From contig CAMLDJ010000117.1 of NCBI GenBank assembly GCA_946478755.1, positions 1 through 15,508 on the forward strand: 15,508 bases of DNA, written 5' to 3'. The notes below the pieces were generated by a model. The model did not search any database. It saw only the letters and a program-made list of their open reading frames with translations, and was not told where the DNA came from. The stretch is from an uncultured Pedobacter sp. (GTDB lineage Bacteria; Bacteroidota; Bacteroidia; Sphingobacteriales; Sphingobacteriaceae). The first letter of the stretch is position 1; each line of letters opens with the position of its first letter. The translations under genes and the position numbers were made by a program. This document shows positions 6,694 to 14,900 of the stretch, in pieces.

Positions 6694-8637
6694 ATGAGGT
6701 CTTTAATAATTGGAATTGCACGAACGGGAACGTCCTTTAATTATGTTTTGAATGAGGAAACAAAGTACATTTCTATGTGTGGCAGTAATCCTGAGGTAAG
6801 CTTTGCCATAGATTGCGGACAAAACATATTTCTTAAATTTATTAATGGGCTTCGGTATGATGATGCGGATCCCGCATCATCAACTGAAGCCATTACTTTT
6901 TTTCAAAATTTAACAACCAAAGTATTCAAAGATTTAATATATCTTAAGATTGAAAAAGAAGATTTAAATCCATTGCATATTAGGCTGGTAACGACGCCTT
7001 TTGAGCTGGCACAAATTCCATTTGAATTTGCCCTTACCCTGGATAATCCTGCAAATGAAGAGAATGTGTCTTTGTTTGCCAACCCCAAAAGAAAAATAAT
7101 TCTTACACGGGAGGTACGACAAGAAACTGAAGCACGTTATACATGGCCACACAAACCAAGGATTCTGTTTGCCTGGGCTGCTCCTTCAAATAAAGTACCG
7201 CACGATGAACACCATGCGGCATTATATGAGATTCTTAAGCCGTTAGCTAAGCCTAAAATAAATACGCCCTATCCAGAGCCAGATATGGATGAATTTTTAA
7301 CCGAACTCCCAAATGCATCTTTAGAATCTCTAAAAAAAACAATAGCAGAAGCTATAGCAGAAGGGAGGCCTTATACTCATATTAATATTTTAGCACATGG
7401 CGGTGAAGATAGAGGTCTGGGTGTTATGGAATTCCGTTTAATATTATGTAAGGATAGGACACCGGACAAAAAGCAGAAAGTAGATGGCGTTACATTAGCT
7501 AATGCTATTGTTTGTGCTGACCAGGATTATAGACCTACAGTGGTTACATTATCTGCGTGTGATAGCGGGAATGTGGGTAATACAATCCTTCCAGCTGGAA
7601 GTTTAGTTTATCAAATTCATAATGCTGGTGTACCTTGTGTTTTTGCTTCTCAATTCCCTTTAACTCAGCAAGGATCAGTTAAAATGGTGGAAACACTATA
7701 TGATCAAATGATTAATGCTTGCGATCCGAGGAAAGCACTGTATGAAACAAGAATTGTTTTGAAAAAGGATCCCAGTCATGATTGGGCTAGTTTGGTAGCT
7801 TACGCCAGATTTCCAGAGGAGATAAACCAACAATTGGAGGATGCTCAATTAAAAATTGCATTTAGGTCTATGAAAACCACAAATGCATGGGTGGATCATG
7901 TTTTTAAATACAAGGAGCAAATACTTCCTGAATTAATCGAGGAAGCAATAGCTGGACTCGAACTTCGCCTGGACAGATCAATTGACCAACTTTCCCAATT
8001 TCTAAGTGAAAACAGAATGGCAAGTACTCTGCTTACCGGGGAGTTACAAGCCGAACATTTGGGATTATTAGGTAGTGGTTATAAAAGAAAAGCAGAATAC
8101 CTATTTCGCTCAATTGATTTTAATCCGAAGAAAAAAGAGGATTTAAAATCTAGGTCTGCATTGACAATAATTAACGCCAGAGAGTTTTATAGGTTAGGAT
8201 TTGAAGCGAATGCTGCTAGTCATTGGAATGCGATGCAGTACCTGTCGCTAAAAGCAGTATCGACTGGGTCTTTAAGTGATGAAAGAGAAATATGGCCGGT
8301 TATAAAATATATGGCGAAAAAAAGTGAATTGTCTGCTAAGAATGAAGAGGATAGAATATGGGCCTGGGGTACACTAACGGAACTTTATATGCTAAAACCT
8401 TTAACTGAGCACCCAGTCGTATTGGATGATACGTCGTTGGCTATTGCTAAAGAATATATGCAAAAGATATCAGATAGTAGTGCTGAATTTAATTCAGCCA
8501 AGGAATCTACTGCAAGGCAATTTGAAAGATACATCAATTGGTGGCCTATTCTTTTCTTAGAAACTTATCCAAAAATGATCCAACAAACGGCACTCGAAAT
8601 TAGAAGCATACTTCCTTCATCTGATTTGCTCTCTTAA
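6694..8637 (+). CDS. CHAT-domain (caspase-like) protease with C-terminal helical repeats
   Basis: 647 residues from ATG 6694; a GTG directly before it (6691) is the alternative. An N-terminal beta-rich domain (about 1-150) precedes the CHAT peptidase core (about 150-385). Both catalytic residues are present: His235 in ILAHGGE and Cys289 in LSACDSG. The post-Cys segment LPAGSLVYQIHNAGVPCVFA has the form usual in CHAT proteins. From about 390 the chain is helical, with TPR-like segments such as GLLGSGYKRKAEYLF (around 450-470) and IWAWGTLTELYML (around 556-568), likely a partner-sensing arm. CHAT enzymes are separase/caspase relatives that activate partners by cleavage, as in gasdermin operons and type III-E CRISPR (Csx29). 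The closest candidate substrate is the protein 34 nt upstream. It ends 63 nt before a convergent SLOG-like gene. Confidence 0.85.
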   Translation: MRSLIIGIARTGTSFNYVLNEETKYISMCGSNPEVSFAIDCGQNIFLKFINGLRYDDADPASSTEAITFFQNLTTKVFKDLIYLKIEKEDLNPLHIRLVTTPFELAQIPFEFALTLDNPANEENVSLFANPKRKIILTREVRQETEARYTWPHKPRILFAWAAPSNKVPHDEHHAALYEILKPLAKPKINTPYPEPDMDEFLTELPNASLESLKKTIAEAIAEGRPYTHINILAHGGEDRGLGVMEFRLILCKDRTPDKKQKVDGVTLANAIVCADQDYRPTVVTLSACDSGNVGNTILPAGSLVYQIHNAGVPCVFASQFPLTQQGSVKMVETLYDQMINACDPRKALYETRIVLKKDPSHDWASLVAYARFPEEINQQLEDAQLKIAFRSMKTTNAWVDHVFKYKEQILPELIEEAIAGLELRLDRSIDQLSQFLSENRMASTLLTGELQAEHLGLLGSGYKRKAEYLFRSIDFNPKKKEDLKSRSALTIINAREFYRLGFEANAASHWNAMQYLSLKAVSTGSLSDEREIWPVIKYMAKKSELSAKNEEDRIWAWGTLTELYMLKPLTEHPVVLDDTSLAIAKEYMQKISDSSAEFNSAKESTARQFERYINWWPILFLETYPKMIQQTALEIRSILPSSDLLS

Positions 8638-8700
8638 AATTTTAAAATAAGAAAGCAAATCTTTCAGCAGGCTGAGGATAAGTTCTGTTTTGATACTTCT

Positions 8701-9243
8701 TTATATTTTTTTGATGTCTATAATTTTGACTTTTGCATTTCTTTTACGTGCAATATTTACCATATGTTCTGTGCCACCATTTCCATCTCCAGCTTTTTTA
8801 TCCCATAGTGCAATTAAAGTCATTTGCTCTCCACCATTTGTAAGCGCAGTTTTTAGCATCCATAAATTAGTACGCTCCCAAACGTTGCGTTTGTCGCTTT
8901 TACTTTTTGCATCAGGTAAGTGGTGAACAATTAGCTGGTCAATTAATTTATCAAAACGATCACTCCAGTTCTTCCCCGCGAATGAAACCGAAGTTTTTTT
9001 GAATTCAGCTATTGGCAACGGTAAATACATTTCCGTAGGAATCTTCATTTCCAGACATAGCTCATGAAATAGAATATCACCTCCACATGCACCACTTGCC
9101 AAGCCTTTTACTTCCCCGTTTTCTTTACTTAAATACTCCCTTATTTTTTCTTTGGCAGCTTTTTCCTTTTCGGCAGGAAAACGAGGACTAGTCCTGTCTA
9201 TCGCATCAAGCATATGTCCTGTAAACAAAAGCGAATGTTTCAT
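8701..9243 (-). CDS. SLOG-like Rossmannoid nucleotide-binding protein
   Basis: 180 residues. The sequence fits the SLOG superfamily (DprA/LOG-type Rossmannoid folds that bind nucleotides or NAD-derived ligands in conflict systems). It has an opening strand LLFTGHMLD (5-13), PRFP (20-23), and the glycine-rich loop ASGACGGDILFHE (49-61). A LPLPIAEFKKTSV segment follows, then an NVWERTNLW motif (120-128). Near the C-terminus is LIALWDKKAGDGNGGTEHMV (143-162), with a GxGGT-like turn. There is no fused effector. Family knowledge suggests it senses or processes a nucleotide signal; its ligand and partner are unknown. It converges with the CHAT gene and diverges, across 234 bp, from the 273-residue unknown gene, a likely functional partner. 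Confidence 0.6.
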   Translation of the reverse strand: MKHSLLFTGHMLDAIDRTSPRFPAEKEKAAKEKIREYLSKENGEVKGLASGACGGDILFHELCLEMKIPTEMYLPLPIAEFKKTSVSFAGKNWSDRFDKLIDQLIVHHLPDAKSKSDKRNVWERTNLWMLKTALTNGGEQMTLIALWDKKAGDGNGGTEHMVNIARKRNAKVKIIDIKKI

Positions 9244-9342
9244 TTGCTATTTTTGGAAGATTATATAATATGAAAGGATCTTGAAAAATGTCAATTAACA
9301 AGAAATGCTATCAAATTATGATCCAAAACCCCCTATAGTTTG

Positions 9343-9357
9343 ATTATCGATGATAAT
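9343..9357. promoter_or_regulatory. Dyad ATTATC-GAT-GATAAT in the divergent intergenic region
   Basis: A perfect 6-bp inverted repeat with a 3-nt spacer lies about midway between the two divergent starts (9243 leftward, 9478 rightward), a natural place for a shared operator. No other evidence supports a role. The rest of 9244-9477 shows only short unconvincing frames. Confidence 0.3.
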
Positions 9358-9423
9358 TTATCTCTCGTTGAAGAATGGAAGCGACAGAATTTCACAGAAA
9401 TTAAGCAAATTAATATGGACTGA

Positions 9424-9451
9424 TTGGTTGAACTATTTTTTGTATCTTTTG
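9424..9451 (+). promoter_or_regulatory. Candidate promoter for the 273-residue gene
   Basis: TTG at 9424-9426 and TATCTTTTG at 9443-9451, separated by 16 nt, resemble the Bacteroidota TTG / TAnnTTTG promoter with one extra T in the downstream box. Transcription would start a little before the ATG at 9478, with a leader of about 20 nt. Confidence 0.35.
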
Positions 9452-9477
9452 CTTAACGGAACATCCAATTAGATTCT

Positions 9478-10299
9478 ATGCGACATTTTATACATTATTT
9501 AAGTAGAGAGATAAATGTACGGTCTCATAAAAAGTCAGATATACTTTTTTACGCTGAAGAGCAAGATGAAAAAGAAGGTTTTAAAAGACCGATGTTTCAC
9601 ATAACTCGCAGGACTACGGGGCCTGTGAAAAGGATAGAAAAAGGTTCCATTATTTGGCTTTTTAGTGTACTGAAAGCCCCATGGGGCACTTTTCCACCAT
9701 CCCTCGATGCCATGTTTATCGTAGAGCGGGTTGAGTATCTGGCTGATGGCCGTATAAAATTCTATTCAAATAAGAATTCTAAATGGTTTCCACTTTTTGA
9801 TGCATCAAAACTAATTGAAAGTTTAAATACCATTGACGTTAATGGAAACCAAAGTAAACTTCGAAAGGACACTAGCAAACCACTGGGTTTTTACTTACAA
9901 AGCATAAGAGAGACAACCGATGGCAACTTAATGATGAATTGGAGTGATAGAATAATGGAATCGAAATTTGATTTTATTAGCTATAGAATTAAAGATGGGA
10001 CTAAATTGGCTTTTTTTACAGCAAAAGATCTGGTAGAAAATGGTAAGATTGTTTTTTGGGATAGGTTCTCTTTACCAAGAAGATTAGCTGAAAGAAGAGA
10101 ATATGTGAACAGTGCTACTTTAGATGTATTTTTAATGAAACAAATAAAAAATTGTTCTTGCGTTTGGGGAATCATATCGCTAATGTACGCTCATGAAAAC
10201 AGCTACTCACTAAAGGAAAAGACACTTGCAGAAAGACTAAGAAAATTTAAGCCTATTGATAGATATTCTGTGATACCTAAAATTTTTCTCTTGGCATGA
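9478..10299 (+). CDS. Unrecognised 273-residue protein with WDRFSLPRRLAERRE signature
   Basis: I do not recognise this family. The N-terminal half (about 1-110) looks like a beta-rich domain, with GSIIWLFSVLKAPWGTFPPSLDAMF (55-79, read in part) and IVERVEYLADGRIKFY. The C-terminal half has a striking charged stretch, FWDRFSLPRRLAERREYV (193-210), then LDVFLMKQIKNCSCVWGI and a SYSLKEKTLAERL helix. The run of Arg and Glu in a tryptophan-led motif suggests a conserved ligand or nucleic-acid contact site. There is no signal peptide or membrane segment. It is divergent from the SLOG-like gene and stands alone, ending 54 bp before regulatory copy B. It could be the effector or sensor partner of the SLOG-like protein, on neighbourhood evidence only. 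Confidence 0.7.
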   Translation: MRHFIHYLSREINVRSHKKSDILFYAEEQDEKEGFKRPMFHITRRTTGPVKRIEKGSIIWLFSVLKAPWGTFPPSLDAMFIVERVEYLADGRIKFYSNKNSKWFPLFDASKLIESLNTIDVNGNQSKLRKDTSKPLGFYLQSIRETTDGNLMMNWSDRIMESKFDFISYRIKDGTKLAFFTAKDLVENGKIVFWDRFSLPRRLAERREYVNSATLDVFLMKQIKNCSCVWGIISLMYAHENSYSLKEKTLAERLRKFKPIDRYSVIPKIFLLA

Positions 10300-10353
10300 T
10301 CCCTAAAACATACTAGTTAGACAATACCGCGAAAATAACGTTGGAAAAAAACG

Positions 10354-10740
10354 GTTAATTTTTTTGCAAATTTGTTTACAACAAGAAATAAAATTATTAA
10401 TTTTATTATCACCTGATAATTGGGATATAGTCAGGTAGTAAAATAAATAAATAAGAAGTGTTGCAAAGTTAATTTATACTTTGTGCCGATTTATGTAACG
10501 ATTTATTAATTAGACTCCGGTTTTGAAATTTATTCTATTCTGAATTGTTTGCCTTTGGTTTCCAAAGAGATTTTCTTGTTAAGTGTTTTTCTTGTTAAAC
10601 TAAGTATTACTTCTATGCAGTATATCGTCAAAAAGGTAATACAATGAGCCGAATCGCTCATGGGCTTTCTTTGCCGGTAAAGAGCTTTTGCACTAAATCA
10701 GCAGATTATCGATCCGGATAACATTAGGGTGGCGCACGGA
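10354..10740 (+). repeat. Duplicated control region, copy B (with LysM remnant)
   Basis: This is a diverged direct copy of 4809-5200. It retains the identical 34-nt block (10451-10484) with CAAAGT (10464-10469) / ACTTTG (10478-10483) and the CTTTGG/CCAAAG stem (10553-10567). It also keeps an ACCTGA (10411-10416) / TCAGGT (10431-10436) dyad that pairs perfectly here, where copy A has a G-T mismatch; the compensating difference suggests the structure matters. Copy B now sits upstream of the TPR and TIR-NB-ARC-WD40 genes and may be their promoter. The gene-free stretch 10300-10837 contains only this copy, the pseudogene and short spacers. Confidence 0.8.
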
Positions 10741-10782
10741 AAGACAGACTTAGTTCGGGGACAGAATGATTATAATAATTGA
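10615..10782 (+). pseudogene. Truncated, frameshifted LysM remnant
   Basis: From the ATG at 10615 the sequence aligns with the LysM gene at 5075. MQYIVKK is followed by a 1-nt deletion in the A-run near 10634, which puts TGA in frame (10645-10647). The shifted segment still resembles LysM (MSRIAHGLSLPVKS), and a 2-nt deletion near 10686 restores the original frame for ALNQQIIDPDNIRVAHG. Similarity then fades and a stop falls at 10780. The whole NlpC/P60 domain is missing. It cannot make the hydrolase; only a short peptide would be translated from the preserved promoter. Confidence 0.8.
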
Positions 10783-10837
10783 TGATTTGCTTGTGAACTA
10801 CTAATAATCAGTTTATTTAAACCTAAGGTATCTCAAC

Positions 10838-11920
10838 ATGATGAACTTCTTAAAATTGCTCTTTGGATCGAAAGACAAGCCGTTGTCTGTTGTTTATTCT
10901 CAAAATCAGAAAACTGATTTTTCAGCAGAGATAAACAAAATCACTTTGATAAGTGATCATCTGAAAAAAGAAAGAGAAATTGATAATCTTAATTCGGCAA
11001 ATCCAGGCAGTTATTATATACTCATCGCTGCCGGGTTTATTTTTTCAAATCACGGGAAATATCAGCGTGCCTTAGAATATTACCAGGAATTCGTAAAACG
11101 CTTTACTAATGATAATGATTTGGTTATAGGGTACTACCAGCTAGGCGTAGTATACCAAAAAATGGGCAAATATGGAGAGGCAATTGAAGCCCACAATAAC
11201 GCAATCAAAGTCAATAAATTTGCTTTTAAATCTTACAATGGATTGGGCGATGTCTACTTTAGCATGAAAGATTATAAGAAAGCCAGAGATTATTATTTGC
11301 GCTATTATTCACAGCCAAAATTAAAAGATGACTTAGTTGCAACACAACTCGCGAATATCGAATTTGAATTAGGGAATATTGCCTTATCCTTAAATTACCA
11401 GCTTGATGCAATTAGAATTAATCCCGCAAACAGGGATTATTATTTTAATCTATTATCTTTTTATGGTAATAGTAAAAATTATAGGGCTGAGGTGACTAAA
11501 TATCTTGATTCGGCTTGTCAGAGATTTCCAGATGATTATGTTTTGTTCCGGGAATATGCCAGAATTAGAATGATATTTTCTGAGCATTATTCAATTACGG
11601 AAACACAGGAATATGCAAAAAAAGCATTCGAGTTGAACCCTAAAGATATTGACACCCGAATCATTTATGCATCAATTCGTATAGAATACTTGGCCAAAAA
11701 AGCCTTGTCGCATGATTATGAGTTTTCGAGAGATGGAAATGAACTAGTTAAAGCGATGAAAATGCATTACGTGACTGAAAAAAAAGACATTTCAGATTTA
11801 CAAAGGGAGAAAATTTTTATTAGCTGGGCGTTAGCCTCCGCAATTACGGGAGATGATGAAGCGAGAAAATATTTTACCTCTATGGCGGATGAATTAAAAG
11901 GAAAAAGATTGGGTTTTTGA
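10838..11920 (+). CDS. TPR-repeat protein upstream of the TIR-NB-ARC-WD40 gene
   Basis: 360 residues from ATG 10838; a second ATG follows at once (10841). After a short N-terminal segment with a hydrophobic start (MMNFLKLLFG) and a charged linker, tetratricopeptide-type helix pairs run from about 57 to 310. Examples are YYILIAAGFIFSNHGKYQRA, YYQLGVVYQKMGKYGEAIEA (100-119) and SYNGLGDVYFSMKDYKKARD (132-151), ending near EYAKKAFELNPKD. The last 60 residues are helical and charged. TPR proteins are scaffolds or sensors; no catalytic motif is seen. It lies 76 nt upstream of the TIR-NB-ARC-WD40 gene, so it is probably in the same operon, possibly as its regulator or ligand-sensing partner. The nearest upstream promoter candidate is copy B. 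Confidence 0.8.
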   Translation: MMNFLKLLFGSKDKPLSVVYSQNQKTDFSAEINKITLISDHLKKEREIDNLNSANPGSYYILIAAGFIFSNHGKYQRALEYYQEFVKRFTNDNDLVIGYYQLGVVYQKMGKYGEAIEAHNNAIKVNKFAFKSYNGLGDVYFSMKDYKKARDYYLRYYSQPKLKDDLVATQLANIEFELGNIALSLNYQLDAIRINPANRDYYFNLLSFYGNSKNYRAEVTKYLDSACQRFPDDYVLFREYARIRMIFSEHYSITETQEYAKKAFELNPKDIDTRIIYASIRIEYLAKKALSHDYEFSRDGNELVKAMKMHYVTEKKDISDLQREKIFISWALASAITGDDEARKYFTSMADELKGKRLGF

Positions 11921-11996
11921 ATCAATATGTTCTTTATATAACGATCGCCTCTAGACCGATCTCTTATTTTGAGAAAATTACGGATTAGACACCAAA

Positions 11997-14900
11997 ATGA
12001 AAGGAATGAAAGATTTAAATGATAAAAATTCTCTGTTTATATCATACGGAAGAGGGGATGATTCTGCTTTTGTATTGAAATTATACAAAAATCTTTCGCT
12101 TAAAGGTTTTTCAGTGTGGCACGATAAATCTGGAGGGTTGGAAAGCAACGGAATTAGTTTTCTAACCAATATCAAAAACAACGTCAACAGTTCTTCAAGG
12201 CTATTATTGGTAATTGGACCTCATTCCTCAAAATCAGCCTACGTCAAGGCAGAGTGGGAATTCGCTTTAGAGAGATGTTTAATCATAATTCCAATACTAA
12301 GAATTGGGTGTAAAACAGATAAAAAAGGTAACCTTGAGAATTCTGATGATGATTATGAATTAATTCCAGGTCCAATAAGGGACAGAAACCTGCATTGTTT
12401 TGATTTTAGAAGAAACGAAGATTATGAGACTGCCTTTCAGCAATTATTACAGAGCCTTCAAAAAGAGATTCTGCCATTGGTACTGCCTGATTTTGAGAAA
12501 GAATTGCCAAAATCTCTCCTACCACGAGATGCCATAGTCGAAAAAGTAAAAAGGAAATTAATGGCTGACGCATACACTCCAGGCGTTCTTACAGCTTCTA
12601 ATAGAAACACAGCCATATGTGGAATGGGTGGGATAGGGAAGTCCGTTATTGTTACCATCTTATGTTATGACTGCGATGTTAGGCGTTCCTTTCAGGACGG
12701 AATCTACAGGATTACGATCGGACAAAATCCGAATTTAAAAGATCTACAAGTTAGACTTCAATACATAACAAAAGACTATACAATTGATTTAATAGAGCGA
12801 TTCGAAGAAAGTAAAATTAAATTCCGGGCCTTTTTACATGAAAAGAATTGCTTGATCATTTTAGATGATGTATGGGAGCAAAAGGATATCGAATTATTTG
12901 CGAGTGCCGATGCGCTGAGGTGTCGGCTATTAATCACAACTCGGAATAAACAGGCTGTAAACAACTTAAGTAACCTAATTGAAATAGATGTATTAAGTCA
13001 GGAAGAGTCAATAGAATTGCTGTTAAAAGCGGTTAATCAAGAAAAATATTACATTACAACCGATAATTTGCCAGCCCAAGCGCTTGATATTATAAAAGAA
13101 TGTGGTTGTCTGCCTCTTGCTATAGATATGGCAGGTGGTTTGATTAATGCAGGCGACCCCAATAGTTGGGGATATATTTTGACGAAATTTCGCAAGTCAA
13201 ACCTGACAAGTTTTAGCAATATGTCGCTAGGCTATGGTTATGACAATTTGTTTAAAGTTTTGAATATTAGTGTGGAAGCATTGGGAAAGGATGCAAAGGA
13301 AAAATATATTCAGCTTGTAATATTTCTAGAAAACAACCCGATCCCCAAGAAGGCAATATTCGCACTATGGTTAGATGATAAAAATACAGATCCTGAAAGT
13401 TATTTATTACTTGAAGATTTATCCAAGCGCTCATTAGTCAAAGAGTTAGGCGTTGATAATTATACATTACATAGTCTTCAGTTTGATTACTTGAATGTTT
13501 ATATACAAAAAGAAATGATAGATGTAAAAACGATACATCAACACTTTATTGAAAATTTGGGCGATCCATTAAAACTGGATTTTAATTACGCGTGGAAAAA
13601 TTATATTTATCATTTAAAATCAGCTGGTGAAGAGGAAAAAGGCTTAATACTTCTTACTAACTTCAAGTGGATTGAAGCTAAGCTGTTTTTTACGGATATC
13701 TACGAGCTCTTAAATGATTATGAATTGATAACCATAACAAATGTTTTAAAAGATAGAATTTACCGATCATTAAAACTTTCAAGTCATATCTTATCTCAAT
13801 ATAAAGATCAGCTACCTGCCCAGCTATTGATCCGGATGATCGAAGACGAAAACACAGTATTGTTTTTAGATAGTTGCAAAAATTATTGTCGTAATCCTTG
13901 GTTAAAACCTGTCCAAACGGCAATTCACAGGACCATCCAACCTAATTATATTTTCAGGACATATGAAGATAGAATTACAAATGTGTCTGCAAATACTGAT
14001 CACTTAATTGCGACAACTAAAAGTGGAAATCTATACTTTTGGGACAAACTAAATGGAAAATTAATTAAAAAAATCAATGCTCATTCGGGATCTGTTAATG
14101 CTATTGCCATCACTAACAATCTTTTAATCACCTGCGGATCGGATGCCTTAATTAAAGCATGGAACCTGAAAAATGAAGATGTCAAAGTTGGAACGGGGCA
14201 TAAAGATTCGGTAAGGAGAATCCTGTCTTATAAAAACAAGATCATATCGGCATCAGATGATGGCACTATACACTCCTACAGTACCGAAATGCGCCAATTA
14301 GATCAAATTGCGGTCCTGCCAAACGCTATTTCCAAAATTGAAATTTATAATGGCAAATTTTTGATATGTTCAAGTGCAAAGTTTATATATGTATATAACT
14401 TAAATACCAATGAAGAAGTACAGAAATTAGAACATTGGGGAAATGTTACCTGTTTTATCATCTCGAATGATAAGTTAATAAGCGCCGCTGAAGACAATTC
14501 AATAAGAATATGGGAAATTAGTTCAGGCTATTTAGAAGCGAATATTCCTATAACACAAAAACACATATTTGCAATGGCTGGCATTGGGTCGTTGGTTATT
14601 ATAGGATCTTTTACAGATCCAAAATTGTCGTTAATAGATATCGAGTCCTATGAATTTTCAGAAATTCCCTTACATAACAGCAGAGAGGGGGTTTTTGACA
14701 TGCTTATTTATAAAGACTATCTTGTTACCAGTTTGTTTAGCAATGCCATACGTGTATTTAGTTTGCAAGATATGTCAAGGCAAATAGATCTTTTAGGAGC
14801 ATCGGATCCGGCTCAATGTTTAACTATCGGCGAAAATATACTGTACGCAGGGAATTATGGAGGAATGGTTTATTCCTGGACGTTAACAGGCATTTTAGAA

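Noticed and set aside
8690..8926. Rightward open frame of 78 codons after the CHAT gene
   Set aside because: It is the complement of the C-terminal part of the SLOG-like gene, whose motifs are clear on the other strand.
9324..9414. Short rightward frame reading ...IIDDNLSLVEEWKRQNFTEI... ending at TGA 9412-9414
   Set aside because: The composition is gene-like, but it has no ATG or ribosome-binding site, is under 35 codons, and has no recognised relative. It may be a gene remnant.
11940..11962. GATCG...CGATC inverted repeat between the TPR and TIR-NB-ARC-WD40 genes
   Set aside because: The stem is only 5 bp with no T-tract. It is too weak to call a terminator and does not argue against one operon.
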